In this document: positions 9,788-20,702 of the stretch, piece by piece
How positions within the stretch are numbered: the stretch's first letter is position 1
Layout of the letters: every line of letters starts with the position of its first letter
The notes under the pieces: generated by a model
What the model was told of the DNA's origin: nothing
The model's database searches: none
Seen by the model: only the letters and a program-made list of their open reading frames with translations
Origin: Aphrocallistes beatrix
Lineage: Eukaryota; Porifera; Hexactinellida; Sceptrulophora; Aphrocallistidae
Direction of reading: 5' to 3'
DNA: 64,000 nt
Assembly (NCBI GenBank): GCA_963281255.1
Contig: OY725488.1
Coordinates: 8,281,524 to 8,345,523 of the forward strand
Made by a program: the position numbers and the translations under genes

Positions 9788-12696
9788 ATGGATATTCCAA
9801 ATGAAATTTCTGATCTTTTTGATAATTATCATATTGATAGTTTATATCGTCTTTGTCGGTTTTGTTTCAATCGACTTTCTTCCCAAACTATCCCCAAGGA
9901 AGCCATTCGCAAACCACCTACCCAACTGGTAGTAGAAAGAGCTACCCAACTGGTAGTAGAAAGAGCTACCCAACTGGTAGTAGAAAGAGCTGCCCAACTG
10001 GTAGTAGAAAGAGCTACCCAACTGGTAGTAGAAAGAGCTACCCAACTGGTAGTAGAAAGAGCTACCCAACTGGTAGTAGAAAGAGCTACCCAACTGGTAG
10101 TAGAAAGAGCTACCCAACTGGTAGTAGAAAGAGCTACCCAACTGGTAGTAGAAAGAGCTACCCAACTGGTAGTAGAAAGAGCTACCCAACTGGTAGTAGA
10201 AAGAGCTACCCAACTGGTAGTAGAAAGAGCTACCCAACTGGTAGTAGAAAGAGCTACCCAACTGGTAGTAGAAAGAGCTACCCAACTGGTAGTAGAAAGA
10301 GCTACCCAACTGGTAGTAGAAAGAGCTACCCAACTGGTAGTAGAAAGAGCTACCCAACTGGTAGTAGAAAGACCTACCCAACTGGTAGTAGAAAGAGCTA
10401 CCCAACTGGTAGTAGAAAGAGCTACCCAACTGGTAGTAGAAAGAGCTACCCAACTGGTAGTAGAAAGAGCTACCCAACTGGTAGTAGAAAGAGCTGCCCA
10501 ACTGGTAGTAGAAAGAGCTACCCAACTGGTAGTAGAAAGAGCTACCCAACTGGTAGTAGAAAGAGCTACCCAACTGGTAGTAGAAAGAGCTACCCAACTG
10601 GTAGTAGAAAGAGCTACCCAACTGGTAGTAGAAAGAGCTACCCAACTGGTAGTAGAAAGAGCTACCCAACTGGTAGTAGAAAGAGCTCTGAAATTTTATC
10701 AGATACATTTCAAGGTAGAAATTTCTGATATGACTAAGCCTAAAGTTATTTGCTCTGGCTGTCGTACTCGTCTTGCTAATCTGGAAACTGGGAAATTAAC
10801 TTTGGAAAAATTCGAGAAGGACCGTAAAAATCTCGAGATTCTGCCAATTATCGAAGATCAACAATATGGTACTCGTAGAATTACAGGTTGTACATCAGAT
10901 AATCGTTGCCATGTTTGCCAAATTAATGGCTCTTGCCTTAACAACTACATGGTCAAACTTAAAACTCATGGTCCTAAACCAGGCAGACCTCTAGAACAGG
11001 CACCATGTAGAACAATGTGTAGTAAATGTGGAAATTTTCTAGAAAATCACAACGATAAATTTTGTAGAAATATCCTAAAACACCCCCACAGTTCATCAGA
11101 AGTTGGAAAGCATTTTGCGGAGAGAGTAGAAGCACGAGGGTTTACAAGTAAATTAGCAGCTGGTTATATCAAAGACACATTAAAAAAAGATATTCATTCT
11201 AATCCATGCAAGCCATTAATTGGTCTCAACCATCCCTCTGAGGCAAACAACCGACTGGCAATAACAACAATCAAATATGATGGTAGAAAAAGTCCAGTAC
11301 TAAAGCAATTGAGCATTGAATCTGCTCGAGATATTCAAAGACTAGGACATCTTGGTCTTGGAAAACATTCATATTGGGAATTGAGCAGAATTTTACGTCG
11401 GGATGGGATTGTCTTTTCTTCAGGAGGAATTAAAGAGGCATGGGATGAAAAATGGTCGGTATTCGGAAGCATTTTCACTCCAATCACCCTTCAAATGATA
11501 TGTAGAGAAAATACAAAGAATCCAATGCCAACGCCATTCGGATTTTGTACAGATATTGAACATCTCCTTAACATCATCACTCATAATCAATCGGATAAAG
11601 TTTCAAGATTAAAACTACAAATTGATGGAGGAAGAGAATTCCTGAAAATGTCGTTAAATATCGTATCCATGAATCCTGGTAGTATCTATTCTCCTACACC
11701 AAAGAGCGTACTTTCCAACTTTGTTATTGCAATGGGTCATGGTCTAGAGAACTATCAAAATCTGAAAGAGCTATTCAGTTTTCCCTCAATTCAAAAATTG
11801 TTTTTAATCAATGCGCCTGTACAAATATCTTGTGATTTTAAGGTAGCAGCTTTAATTGTCGGGATTCAGCAAGCATCGAGCAAATATCCCTGTCCTTACT
11901 GTTTGTGGCGCAACGGTACTTCTTGCACTGGAGTATCAAACCAATCGAGGATGCGAGAAGAAATGATGAATGACCTTGCAAAGAAACATCATAATGTCAT
12001 TAACGAACCACTCATTCATTGGTCAGAGTCAGTAATGGAAAAAATTGCTCTAGCTCCACTGCATATTCTTCTCGGGCTCGTAAATAGACTATTTTCTGAA
12101 TCAAAACCTAATGAAAAAGCTACAAATAAAAAGGATCGTCAGTTGTATAAACTCCGCTGTATGGCGTTATGTAAATACAATGTGTTTCGTTCAGAATATT
12201 GGAATGACACCCTAGAAGGCAAGTCAAAGATAAATGCCTAGGGATGGTGAGAAAATCAGGTTGGCAAGATAGTATTCGAGCATTTAGAGAAGCATGGCGT
12301 GATACAGGGTTACCTTGGTCTTTGAAATCACATATCTTATCGGATCATTATGAGGAATACTTGACCCGTTTTGAAAATGACGCAAATGCTGGTGCAGCAC
12401 TTAGTTCAGAGCAAAGCGGGGAAATGCTACATTCCAGACTGCAAAAGGTATGGGATCTTCGATTCAAGACTAGGGCTGAAAATCCATTATTTTCTCAACG
12501 TCTTGTTGATTGTATGGTAACATACAACTATAACTTAAATTGGGATAGGGCACAAAGGTCTTTAGAAAATACGAATGAAGAGGCTAACAATACACAAGAA
12601 TTTGAAAGCGAATCAAATGAGCACGATGAAGAAAGAATAGAACTACATAACTGGTTGACTGACTCTGAAAACTCGGATGAGAGTGACTCCGATTGA
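9788..12696 (+). pseudogene. Transposase of the 4.6-kb element, frameshifted near 12235
   Basis: Starts at the ATG at 9788 (MDIPNEIS..; an ATG at 9734 is also in frame). Visible parts: an N-terminal zinc module (C-R-F-C, then C-S-G-C after the repeat), a 256-residue (TQLVVERA)32 insert, a second Cys cluster (C-H-V-C..C-S-K-C), and a core with L-Q-I-D-G-G-R-E-F-L-K, C-D-F-K-V-A-A-L-I-V-G and C-P-Y-C-L-W-R. After the frame break, S-S-E-Q-S-G-E-M-L-H (12412 on) continues to an acidic tail. The D-G-G-R..F-L-K, C-D-x-K and S-E-Q..H pattern is that of a transposase family widespread in cnidarians and arthropods. The frame changes between the stop at 12239 and the frame opening at 12244, so the protein is probably inactive. 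Confidence 0.7.
9918..10685 (+). repeat. 32 perfect-length copies of a 24-bp tandem repeat
   Basis: Unit CTACCCAACTGGTAGTAGAAAGAG, 768 bp = 32 x 24 with no indels. Only three variants seen: CTGCCC at the start of copies 4 (9990) and 25 (10494), and C for G at the last base of copy 19 (10373). It encodes TQLVVERA in the transposase frame. Because the unit is a multiple of three without stops, the shadow frames (SYPTGSRK on +, SSFYYQLG on -) are open too. Confidence 0.97.
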
Positions 12697-13417
12697 CAAT
12701 TGATATTTCATTAAATGTAGGCTCACAATAGAAATTAATATCCTCCTGTTCTGAATCAGGAGACAGTACCATATCCAATATTGTTGAAAGATTAAATATT
12801 TCCCAGTCAAAAGTGCATTTTTATATTATCAACTAAAATTTAAAGGTCTAGCGTACAACTGTAAAATATACGTAAAATCCTCAATTTCATTTTCGTCCGA
12901 AATTGAATGGCCGACATGGGAAATCAAGTATAGTTTTGTGAAAAATGTTTCAGAAGCATCATATATGATATTCTGTTATATCATAAATGCTCCCGAATGA
13001 AGTAGAATCACTTCTTCACTATTTTAACATTAATTTTAAGTAGTCTTTCAAGGTATGTTAATGAAAGACGAAATACAAGTATAAATTTTAGCAAAAATTG
13101 AAATAAATTTAAAGAATAGGATAAGAGTGAACTGACAAGTCTTAAATGATCACCTTAATACAATATACATTGTATTTCTGTCCATTCTTAATGCTATAAA
13201 TACCCATTCAATCTTTCTTCCGCTTAGAATAAACAAAATAAAAATTTCAAATATATACATAATGACACCTGTGAAAAAGACGAAAATTTAAAAATTCTGA
13301 CGTGACCAGAGTGAGATAACCCGAGATTCTTATGTTATAGACATCCTAAAACATTGTTATAGAGGTGGTTTGCATTGGTAATTTTTCTCAAATTTTCGTT
13401 GAAATATTACACCCGTG
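12561..13417. repeat. Right terminal inverted repeat of the 4.6-kb transposon
   Basis: Includes the last roughly 40 codons of the transposase gene and its 3' flank. Reverse complement of 8833-9697 with rare differences (for example GACAAGTC here against GACTTATC in the left arm). Confidence 0.85.
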
Positions 13418-13421
13418 GCAA

Positions 13422-13480
13422 GTAGTGAAGCAATTTATCTTAGAAATGAGGCATCACATTATTCACCAATCAGTTGTTAG
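13422..13480 (+). pseudogene. C-terminal piece of the OTU-like domain (His box)
   Basis: Directly after the 4.6-kb insertion the frame reads A-I-Y-L-R-N-E-A-S-H-Y-S-P-I and stops at 13478. N-E-x-S-H-Y with a preceding I-Y-L strand is the usual histidine box of OTU proteases, completing the Cys box at 8530-8560. The insertion split the gene between its two catalytic boxes. Confidence 0.5.
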
Positions 13481-14035
13481 AAAAGTAATTTATTAGTGAA
13501 GTATGTTAAAGTTCAGTTAATTAGGGCATATAGGGATCCTTATTCTCCTAAATTTCTTTTGTTCTATTTACATAGCTCATTTTTTGTTCCTAAATTCACC
13601 TTTACAACTATAATTAGATGTTCTATCTTATTTTTTCTTACATTAACACATAATATCATATTATATTCTTTCTCTCCATTATAATTTTAACCAAGGTAGA
13701 TACGATTGAGTTATTGTTACGAAGCAAGTAGGAATTTCGTGCTAAGTATGATAGTTCCTACTTGGCCCAGATCGGAGTATTTTGTTTGGAGCAGATCTAA
13801 GTAATTACCGCAATTCCAACTGATTCAAAACATAATTATTCTGTACATATTACTAATGAAGGCTAGAATATAAAAATCAATTATATTTGTATAGCTGGAT
13901 GAATAACTTTAATCGCAGAAAATAAGGAATTTAAAAGAGAAGATAATAGTCTACATAAAATGAATACTCATTCAAAATCACAAATTGTGATTTCAAAAAT
14001 AATTTGAAGAGATCACCTTAATAATATTCCCTAAT
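13481..14035. other. No recognisable gene
   Basis: AT-rich, with only short chance frames. Probably remaining transposon or intron sequence of copy 1. Confidence 0.4.
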
Positions 14036-14039
14036 AATA

Positions 14040-14285
14040 GTATATGTTGGAGAGTTCCCCCCAAATGAATCCCAGAGGCTGTGTAAATGGGGAGGGTCTC
14101 CCTTAAAAATGGGATGACCCCCCCCCCAAATATTCCTATTAATTCATAAATTTGGGGGAGCCCCACCCAAATGAAATTAGAGTTATATAAATGAAGGGGT
14201 TCCCCAAAAATGGGGCTGCCCCTCCCAAAAATTCTTAAATTTATCAATTAGTTCACCCCAAATTTGGGGAGACTCCCCCAAATAG
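14040..14285. repeat. G-run/C-run repeat family, second block
   Basis: Repeated units with GGGGAGTCCCCC-like hairpins and AAATTTGGGGG, related to 56285-56540 and 5430-5620. No coding evidence for the minus-strand frame across it. Confidence 0.5.
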
Positions 14286-14724
14286 AAACTACATACACTA
14301 AATTAACTAGGATACTCGTCCACTTAAGTATAATCAAACAATATATTCTATATCTGTTACAGTTAAAACGTCGAATCAGGTATTCTGTAAAATACCCGAA
14401 AGTTTCAGGCATTATGCATAATAACTGATGGATAATGCATGCATTTTCCAGGAGTTAGACATACAAACTGAATTTTTCAGGTTTAGTTGTGGAAGTTGTA
14501 ATAGAATTTCAAAATTATACAGAACTTAAAGTCTAAAATACATAGGTACCCTTTATGGAAATAATTTTTGAATATATTTGCTGATCTCATGAAGTGACAC
14601 AGCCGGACGCATGCGACCGGCAAAAAGTGGAGTTACGGAACACTGGTAAAATAGAATAGTAAAACCATGCTGACATCCAAGTGTTTTCCTAACGAACTGA
14701 TAAGATATACATAATTTACATGTA

Positions 14725-15457
14725 CAGAGTGTCCCAAAATTCTTGGCCGGTACATTTCGATTGGTTATTTTGCATTTATTTTGAAACCATTATATTCTCA
14801 TTTTATTTACTTTGTTTACTGAATTCATTGTTAAACGGCTTGGTTTCCATTGAAGTGCTAGTTCTATGGTTGTGCCACCATCTTCGAATCGAACGTTCTC
14901 CAACTTCCAACCACAAGACAACTTCTCTTTGTGCCAAACTCCCTTCAATCATTCCAATTGGCTGAAAACAAACTGAAATGTTTACATTAGAGACATAAAG
15001 TGAACAAATTATAAAAATAGGCTAGAGGCTGGCTTCCAACGATTGACATTGGGTTTTCAGGGGTGTAGATTTCGAATATTACATTTTTAGGTCAATATTA
15101 TAAATTGTTTGTTTACTTTTGTTTACATTAGATGCATATAGTAAACAAATTACAAAAATAAAGCCTCTAGCTTATTTTTGTATTTTCGGATCCATATGAG
15201 AAATTATTCGTTGACCTTTGTTAACAATATTTATAAAAAGTAAAAAAAATCCCAAAATAGTTTAGATTGAGTAACTCCAGGCGCCCAAAGGGCGACTCTG
15301 TGAACACGCGCAAGCTTTGCAGAACAAGCAAGCGAAGCACACATAGTATCAATGAATTCAGTAAACAAAGTACATAGATAAAATGAAACTATAATGGTTT
15401 CAAAATAATGCAAAATAACCAATCGAAATATACCGGCCAAGACTTTTGGGACACCCT
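14725..15457. mobile_element. Mariner-like MITE (CAGAGTGTCCC ends) with nested repeat
   Basis: TA-flanked; left end CAGAGTGTCCCAAAATTCTT, right end the inverse ending GGGACACCCTG. Inverted arms extend about 110 bp, with a nested GC-ended repeat at about 14980-15346. TACAGGGTGTCCC is a typical mariner terminus. It lies just upstream of copy 1 exon 11 (15564). Confidence 0.7.
14980..15346 (+). repeat. GC-ended interspersed repeat nested in a MITE
   Basis: Reads AGGCTAGAGGCTGGCTTCC.. through GAGTAACTCCAGGCGCCC to CAAGCAAGCGAAGC, the plus-strand form of the family seen at 45369-46156. Confidence 0.65.
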
Positions 15458-15563
15458 GTATGTTATCATAAATATGCTTAAATTGCGATTTTCACACATT
15501 ATTCGCAACATATATTGTACGTACTTACAAGTTTATAATTATACACCTCTGTATTTACCACAG

Positions 15564-16007
15564 GATTCATATCATCACAACCTTTCAAAAAACAAAGAAA
15601 AGATTAGTAACGCTTTATCGAAATTTGACATTTCACTCTGTCCCATCTTCTCGAAAGCTATTACTTATGAAATAATCGAATCAGTAGCTGCAATACGCTT
15701 TGCTATACACTGGATTGTAAAATGGAAGACTGCATCTCATTTACGAGAAAAGTACCTTAGGATTCAGAAACGAAGTTTTGAATCAGGGTACATTTCTCGG
15801 TGTAATGACATTCCAGTAGGCATCACAGAATTAAAGCAATTGATTCTAGATCTCGGAAGAATTGTGAAGGAAGATCCAAATATCCAACTATTCTTCTCAA
15901 AGACGTTTTACTTTCATGTTGGTTATGGTGAAATGTTAAAATACAAGAAACATGATGATATGAAGTGCTTTTTTCCGAAAAATTACGAAGCAATCCAAGA
16001 ATCAAAG
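15564..16007 (+). pseudogene. RNF213: Copy 1 exon 11
   Basis: 444 nt, acceptor TTACCACAG, donor GTTAGT, phase 0 both ends. Encodes DSYHHNLSKNK..AIRFAIHWIVKWKT..FFPKNYEAIQESK. The copy 2 counterpart (51320-51760) shares long identical blocks but differs strongly in the middle (about residues 75-110). Fits the helical region of human RNF213 around E-V-A-R-I-R-L..V-E-N-D-W-H-R. Confidence 0.8.
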
Positions 16008-16150
16008 GTTAGTAAATTTATAAATCCAGTGGCTGGGCTAGTGCACCGTCACTGATGGGACTAAGTCCGACTAAATTTTATAAGATGATAGTGACGCAAC
16101 ACTGCAATTAGGCATTGTAACTTGTTGATCATTCAAATATTAGATAATAA

Positions 16151-17217
16151 CATAGCCTACTGTATATAAGGCCTCATAGTAACTTGCGGATTTGGGACTA
16201 GGGATGAGGTAGATGGTTGAACTAATACATGAGCTGCCTTAAATCGTTAACAAAGCACAATAGAGCTTGGGAATGTATTACCAGCATATATAAATATGGT
16301 GTCAAAATACCCATATCCGCGGTTAAAATTTTGATTAGTCACCATATGGTTGCGCAATAGGTTATATTTGTGACAAATTTTGTGATTTTCAGAGGCCGTT
16401 TAGGGGCACTTCTAAGTGTTTTTATTATAAAATCTTTCGCATAGAACTGAGATGTGAATGAGTTAATACGAAAAATTTGGAATTTTTCCATGGAATGTTT
16501 CTATGGAAACGTGTTTTGGTCAGTTGGGGTTATATCTTGAAAACTGCAATAGCTACACATTCAAATATAATTCCATTTAATAGCGAATATACTACTTCCT
16601 ATTAAGCGATAATATAATTTCGACGTCTAAATTCAATGGTTTACGAGATATTCGACAATGTATCATATTGGTCACATTTGGTAATTTGTCGAGTATCTCG
16701 TAAACCAATTGAATTTAGACGTCGAAATTATATTATCGCTTAATAGGAAGTAGTATACGTATTCGCTATTAAATGGAATTATATTTGAATGTGTAGCTAT
16801 TGCAGTTTTCAAGATATAACGCCAACTGACCAAAACACGTTTCCATAGCAACATTGGAATGTAGCAACATTCCATAGAAAAATTCCAAATTTTTCGTATT
16901 AACTCATTCACATCTCAGTTCTATGCGAAAAATTTTACAATAAAAACACTTAGAAGTGCCCCTAAACGGCCTCTGAAAATCATCAAATTTGTCACAAATA
17001 TAACCTATTGCGCAACCATATGGTGACTAATCAAAATTTTAACCGCGGATATGGGTACTTTGACACCATATTTATATATGCTGGTAATACATTCCTAAGC
17101 TCTATTGTGCTATGTTAATGATTTAAGGCAGTTCATGTATTAGTTCAACCATCCTCTACCTCATCCCTAGTCCCAAATCCGCAAGTTACTGTGAGGCCTT
17201 ATATACAGTAGGCTATG
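16151..17217. mobile_element. Foldback MITE B (full length)
   Basis: 1,067 bp, almost entirely two inverted arms of about 520 bp meeting near 16675. Ends CATAGCCTACTGTATATAAG. Flanks share ATAATAA (16144-16150, 17218-17224), consistent with a 7-8 bp target duplication. It lies in the exon 11-12 intron of copy 1. Confidence 0.85.
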
Positions 17218-17626
17218 ATAATAATTTAACTTTTTCCCCGAATAAATACCGGGGGCTTGAAGTGCAATACCATAGCATCTTACGATAAAGAAAGGTTTGA
17301 ATCATGTATTCAAGTTCGATTAATAGATCTTAGCGACATCTTCCTGTATACATTTGTGTGTAGTTTTTACTCTATATAAATTCTATACCTTTCCATTAGA
17401 TAGTTAGTATACATTTCAACTCGCCAAATGACTTAAATCTTGTTTTAGTATCGCTACTGAATTTCACATGCTATTTTTGAAAGAATTTGAATTGTCTGGA
17501 AATCTCTGGCAACGTTTGATACAATATTGTATGGCAACGTTTGATACAATATAGAAAAATTTTTACTCTAGCTTACTGAAAAATTTCGCAATCTATAAAT
17601 AAAGTTTAGTATATTTTCATTTTTAG

Positions 17627-17734
17627 AATTGTTATCTTGATCTATTCTATGGCATTGATGCTACATACATGACAATAAAAGAATTAATCAGAACAGGCTC
17701 TACCAAAACTCTGAATCGATCAACTCAGAAAAAG
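17627..17734 (+). pseudogene. RNF213: Copy 1 exon 12
   Basis: 108 nt, phase 0, acceptor TTTTTAG, donor GTTTGT. Encodes NCYLDLFYGIDATYMTIKEL..STQKK. Copy 2 equivalent 55716-55823. Confidence 0.8.
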
Positions 17735-17764
17735 GTTTGTTTTTTTTCAATTGTATTTATATGC

Positions 17765-17960
17765 TTTATCTAGAGTTTTAGTGTACTTCCTATATTAGTA
17801 TGACGTATATTGGATCTATGATCCAATATAATACTATAGTAGTACAGTACTAAAATGAGTGCTGGTGTCCGGCCGGTTGGCCGGCCGGCCGTAAGTGGTG
17901 CACAGACCAGAGTTTAAAAGATATCGCCCTGAAATGTTTTGTGAAGCTGCGGACATATAT
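17765..17960 (+). repeat. Repeat with GGCCGGCC core (Helitron-like family?)
   Basis: Starts CTAGAGTTTTAGTGTACTTC and contains an AT palindrome (ATATTGGATC/GATCCAATAT) and a GC-rich core GGCCGGCCGGCC. Then CAGACCAGAGTTTAAAAGAT. The same order appears reversed at 26590-26815. Class uncertain. Confidence 0.5.
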
Positions 17961-18366
17961 GTAGATATGCACCTCCTCATACGATTCAATATATGCTAAA
18001 TCATCATCATTACGTAGCATTTTGTGATTTCATTTTTTTGCTTATTGCACAAAAACTAGAAGAGCTAGAAACTTGAGATTGGTAACACTGGTGAAGTATA
18101 AGACCTATTTCATTCCTAGATCCATCGGACATAGGACCTCTGAGCAATTTGCCTCTGAGTTACCTCTGAGCAATTTGATAAAAATTTTCATCTGCACGAG
18201 GCCCCCTTATAAGCGCTTATTAATTTTGATTACTTTCACTAATCCTTGGACATATAGTTAAATTCACAATAAACGAAACTTAATTAAGAAATCATATCCA
18301 TTATGAGTAAGCACTTCGGCTGACTTGAATTTAGACTTCAGTGGACTAAAAAAATGTCTGTTGACG

Positions 18367-18512
18367 CAGGGGCGCCGAACTTTTCGGAATCTAAGGACAA
18401 TTTCGGGGTTCCAGGGGGGGCTCAGCCCTAAATTTTGTATTGCGTCTATGGGCTATCTTCGAATCCAGGGGGGGCTCGAACCCCCCCAGCCCCCCCGGGT
18501 TCGGCGCCTATG
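18367..18512. mobile_element. hAT-like MITE with exact 8-bp target duplication
   Basis: Flanked by TGTTGACG at 18359-18366 and 18513-18520. Inverted ends CAGGGGCGCCGAAC and GTTCGGCGCCTATG. 146 bp with several G and C runs. The 8-bp duplication and the CAGGGGCG terminus support hAT mobilisation. Confidence 0.85.
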
Positions 18513-18636
18513 TGTTGACGGACTGATAGTCAGTTTATTAATTGACTCATATACATGGGACTTGGAATGTGAACCCTTACTATTAAAACTCAATTAATGT
18601 TTATTTATATATTTATTTATTTATTTTATTTATTAT

Positions 18637-19045
18637 AGCGCACTTCGCTTGCTTGAGCTGCACGGCTGTCGGACACTTTGTGCCTGCCAGAGGCGCTTTT
18701 TTGATGCGTAATGCGAAATGATTACGTAATGACAGAGTGATGAACCATCATTTTTTGATGATAGTTATATCACTTGTGAAGAATATTAATATACACATTT
18801 TATTAAAACTTCAGCCTTCTATCACCTAAAATGGCTTGTGGCTTTGGCTTGGAGTTATGGTCGAAAAACTGAAATTTCTAATAATAAAAAAGTGACAATG
18901 ATGTCATAATTCCATGATGAGTTGACATTTTTGTCTGAGGTCAGAACTTAGTATAGCCATAGTCAAAAGACTCCTACATGCCAAAAATCAGCTTCCTGCG
19001 CTTGGCAGTTTCTTTAATCAATTCGTTACATATATATATATCCTC
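18637..19045 (-). repeat. GC-ended interspersed repeat, near full length
   Basis: Minus-strand copy of the element at 23010-23509: starts GCGCACTTCGCTTGCTTG, passes GTCAAAAGACTCCTACATGC and ends TTTAATCAATTCGTTACATA next to a (TA)n run. A second GC-rich terminus on the plus strand (19045-19121) abuts it. Confidence 0.65.
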
Positions 19046-19121
19046 TGCGCCCAAAGGGTGCCTCATGCGGTTATGAAGTGTTCACTGCCCGTGCAGCGCA
19101 AGCAAGCGAAGCGCGCTTGTA
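19045..19121 (+). repeat. GC-rich terminus of the same repeat family
   Basis: CTCTGCGCCCAAAGGGTGCC.. to GCAGCGCAAGCAAGCGAAGC ending CGCGCTTGTA. Only the 3' terminal portion is present. Confidence 0.6.
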
Positions 19122-19887
19122 ATATTTTTCCTTGGCGGATTGGTGCACTATGTTTTAATGATTGTAAATTCTCTCTATTTTCTTGAGTTGTCCTATTCTT
19201 TCACAATATTATTTATGCTATTTTACAGGCACTCCCCCAATTTAATTTTGAGCATTATACCACTGGTCACGACTGTTTAGATTCCAATCCATCTCAATAA
19301 TGAAAGTTTCAAAGTTTTACCTTATCTCGGCGAAACATTAAATTTCGCTGGACAAACAAACAAACACGCTATATGTGTGTCATGCACACACATAAACATC
19401 GAGTTTTATACCTAAGACCTACAATTTTGTAGATGGGTGAAAAGAGATTCCAACAAAACATCATATTCGCTATCTTTAGTGAGTTTGTACCTTGTCACCT
19501 GGGATCTTCAATTCGAGAACAATCTTCAGAGAAAGTAAGGGTATGATTAGGAATCTACTAGTATAAAAGTCTATCCCAGAAATTACAAGTAATTCTCTTC
19601 TTACATTAAATTGTTTTTGGATAAACGAAGTTTTGTAGTTGATAGTTCAAAAAAAGACGGAACGTGTTTGGCAATAGGGAAACTATTGCTTTAAACTACA
19701 ACTACTCTATATTTACTAAAAAATTCATGAATATTATAAAAAAAATTGCAGTTCTGAATCATAAATTATATACCAAATTTGGTAGAAATAGGACTGTTTG
19801 GTTTTTGCAGGATAGTGAATACTGACAGACATGGAACACCTCCATGCCATGAGAGCATTTTCCAATTATAACTTTACTTATTTTTAG

Positions 19888-20241
19888 GAAAAGCAATTGA
19901 AGGAATGTATCTACAACATTCTACCTAAAGAACCCATTAACTTACAAACATTAACTACTGACATCATGGGAAATACACTCTTCAACTTGCCTCAGTTAAG
20001 GATATCACCAGACACACATCTAAATACAGTTTTCATAGCAGGTGTATTGTGTCACATCGGTGTATTTCTGCAGCTGACACATAGCAACAAATTCTTTAAA
20101 CCTCTCACACTAATTCACTTCAACCCAACTGAGCTTCAGAATCATTTTTTTCCTGCAATTTCTGAGGAAGAGTATACACCAACCAAGACTAAACCTTTAA
20201 CAATGAAACATCTTACAGATCCTTCTGAATCAAATGGAAAT
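19888..20241 (+). pseudogene. RNF213: Copy 1 exon 13 (upstream of the missing RZ finger)
   Basis: 354 nt, phase 0, acceptor TTTTTAG, donor GTAATG. Encodes EKQLKECIYNILPKEP..LCHIGVFLQL..NHFFPAISEEE. Matches human RNF213 G-E-C-K-I-L-S-P-P-D-I..A-F-L-P-T-M-P-E-D just before the RZ finger. The C-terminal residues are Ser/Thr/Lys-rich, with none of the RZ Cys/His ligands. Confidence 0.8.
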
Positions 20242-20544
20242 GTAATGAACTTTGACTATCGACTCTAATGACTAATATTCGCATGGGCTTAAATTTTCTC
20301 ATTTTTCACTGAAAATGAGAGGAGAAAGAACAACGGAACGAATGACGGCGAGGGAGTCAGGGGAGACCAGCTCCCCAGACCTTTTGTTGAACCTTAGACA
20401 CTCAGATATAGATTTACATCAAGTTTACACCTATCAATATACACATTTTTGGAGTATCTCTGGTCCACTATTATATAAATAAAAAATTTCAATTTGAACT
20501 GCTGATCAGCGGAATAGAAAATAATAATCTGATCTTGTATGTAG

Positions 20545-20702
20545 AGAACAAGCAAGACCAAGTCTTGCTCAGATGAGTCTACCTCAAGTGTCAGATCTCA
20601 GACCGGATTGGAAGAATCAAAAATGGACAGTTATTCAGCTCCCATACACTCACATGTTCTCGGGGATCCATTTGGCAGATCGACTTCTCTAGTTGGGATT
20701 AG
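20545..20702 (+). pseudogene. RNF213: Copy 1 exon 14
   Basis: 158 nt, acceptor TGTATGTAG, donor GTATGT. Encodes RTSKTKSCSDESTSS..HSHVLGDPFGRSTSLVGI. H-V-L-G-D-P corresponds to human G-H-V-L-G-N-P downstream of the RZ finger. A single Cys and no Cx3H or CxxC. Confidence 0.8.

Larger units (their letters stand above)
8833..13417 (+). mobile_element. 4.6-kb DNA transposon with about 0.86-kb terminal inverted repeats
   Basis: Ends CACGGGTGTAATATTTCAAC and the inverse, flanked by GCAA (8829-8832, 13418-13421), a 4-bp target duplication. The inverted repeats span about 8833-9697 and 12561-13417 and are almost identical over the outer 640 bp. The right repeat includes the 3' end of the transposase gene, so the left repeat carries a reversed copy of it. 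It inserted into the OTU-type ORF inside the large intron of RNF213-like copy 1. Copy 2 lacks it, so insertion followed duplication. Superfamily not assigned. Confidence 0.85.

Noticed and set aside
9918-10685. Regular 24-bp repeats as a CRISPR array
   Set aside because: The units are contiguous with no spacers, and the sequence is eukaryotic and in frame with a transposase.
9842-10728. Long minus-strand ORF of 288 codons and alternative plus-strand ORF of 291 codons over the tandem repeat
   Set aside because: They are open only because the 24-bp unit has no stop in those frames; nothing recognisable outside the repeat.
18073-18597. 62- and 90-codon plus-strand ORFs
   Set aside because: The second runs through the hAT MITE at 18367-18512; neither has a recognisable domain.
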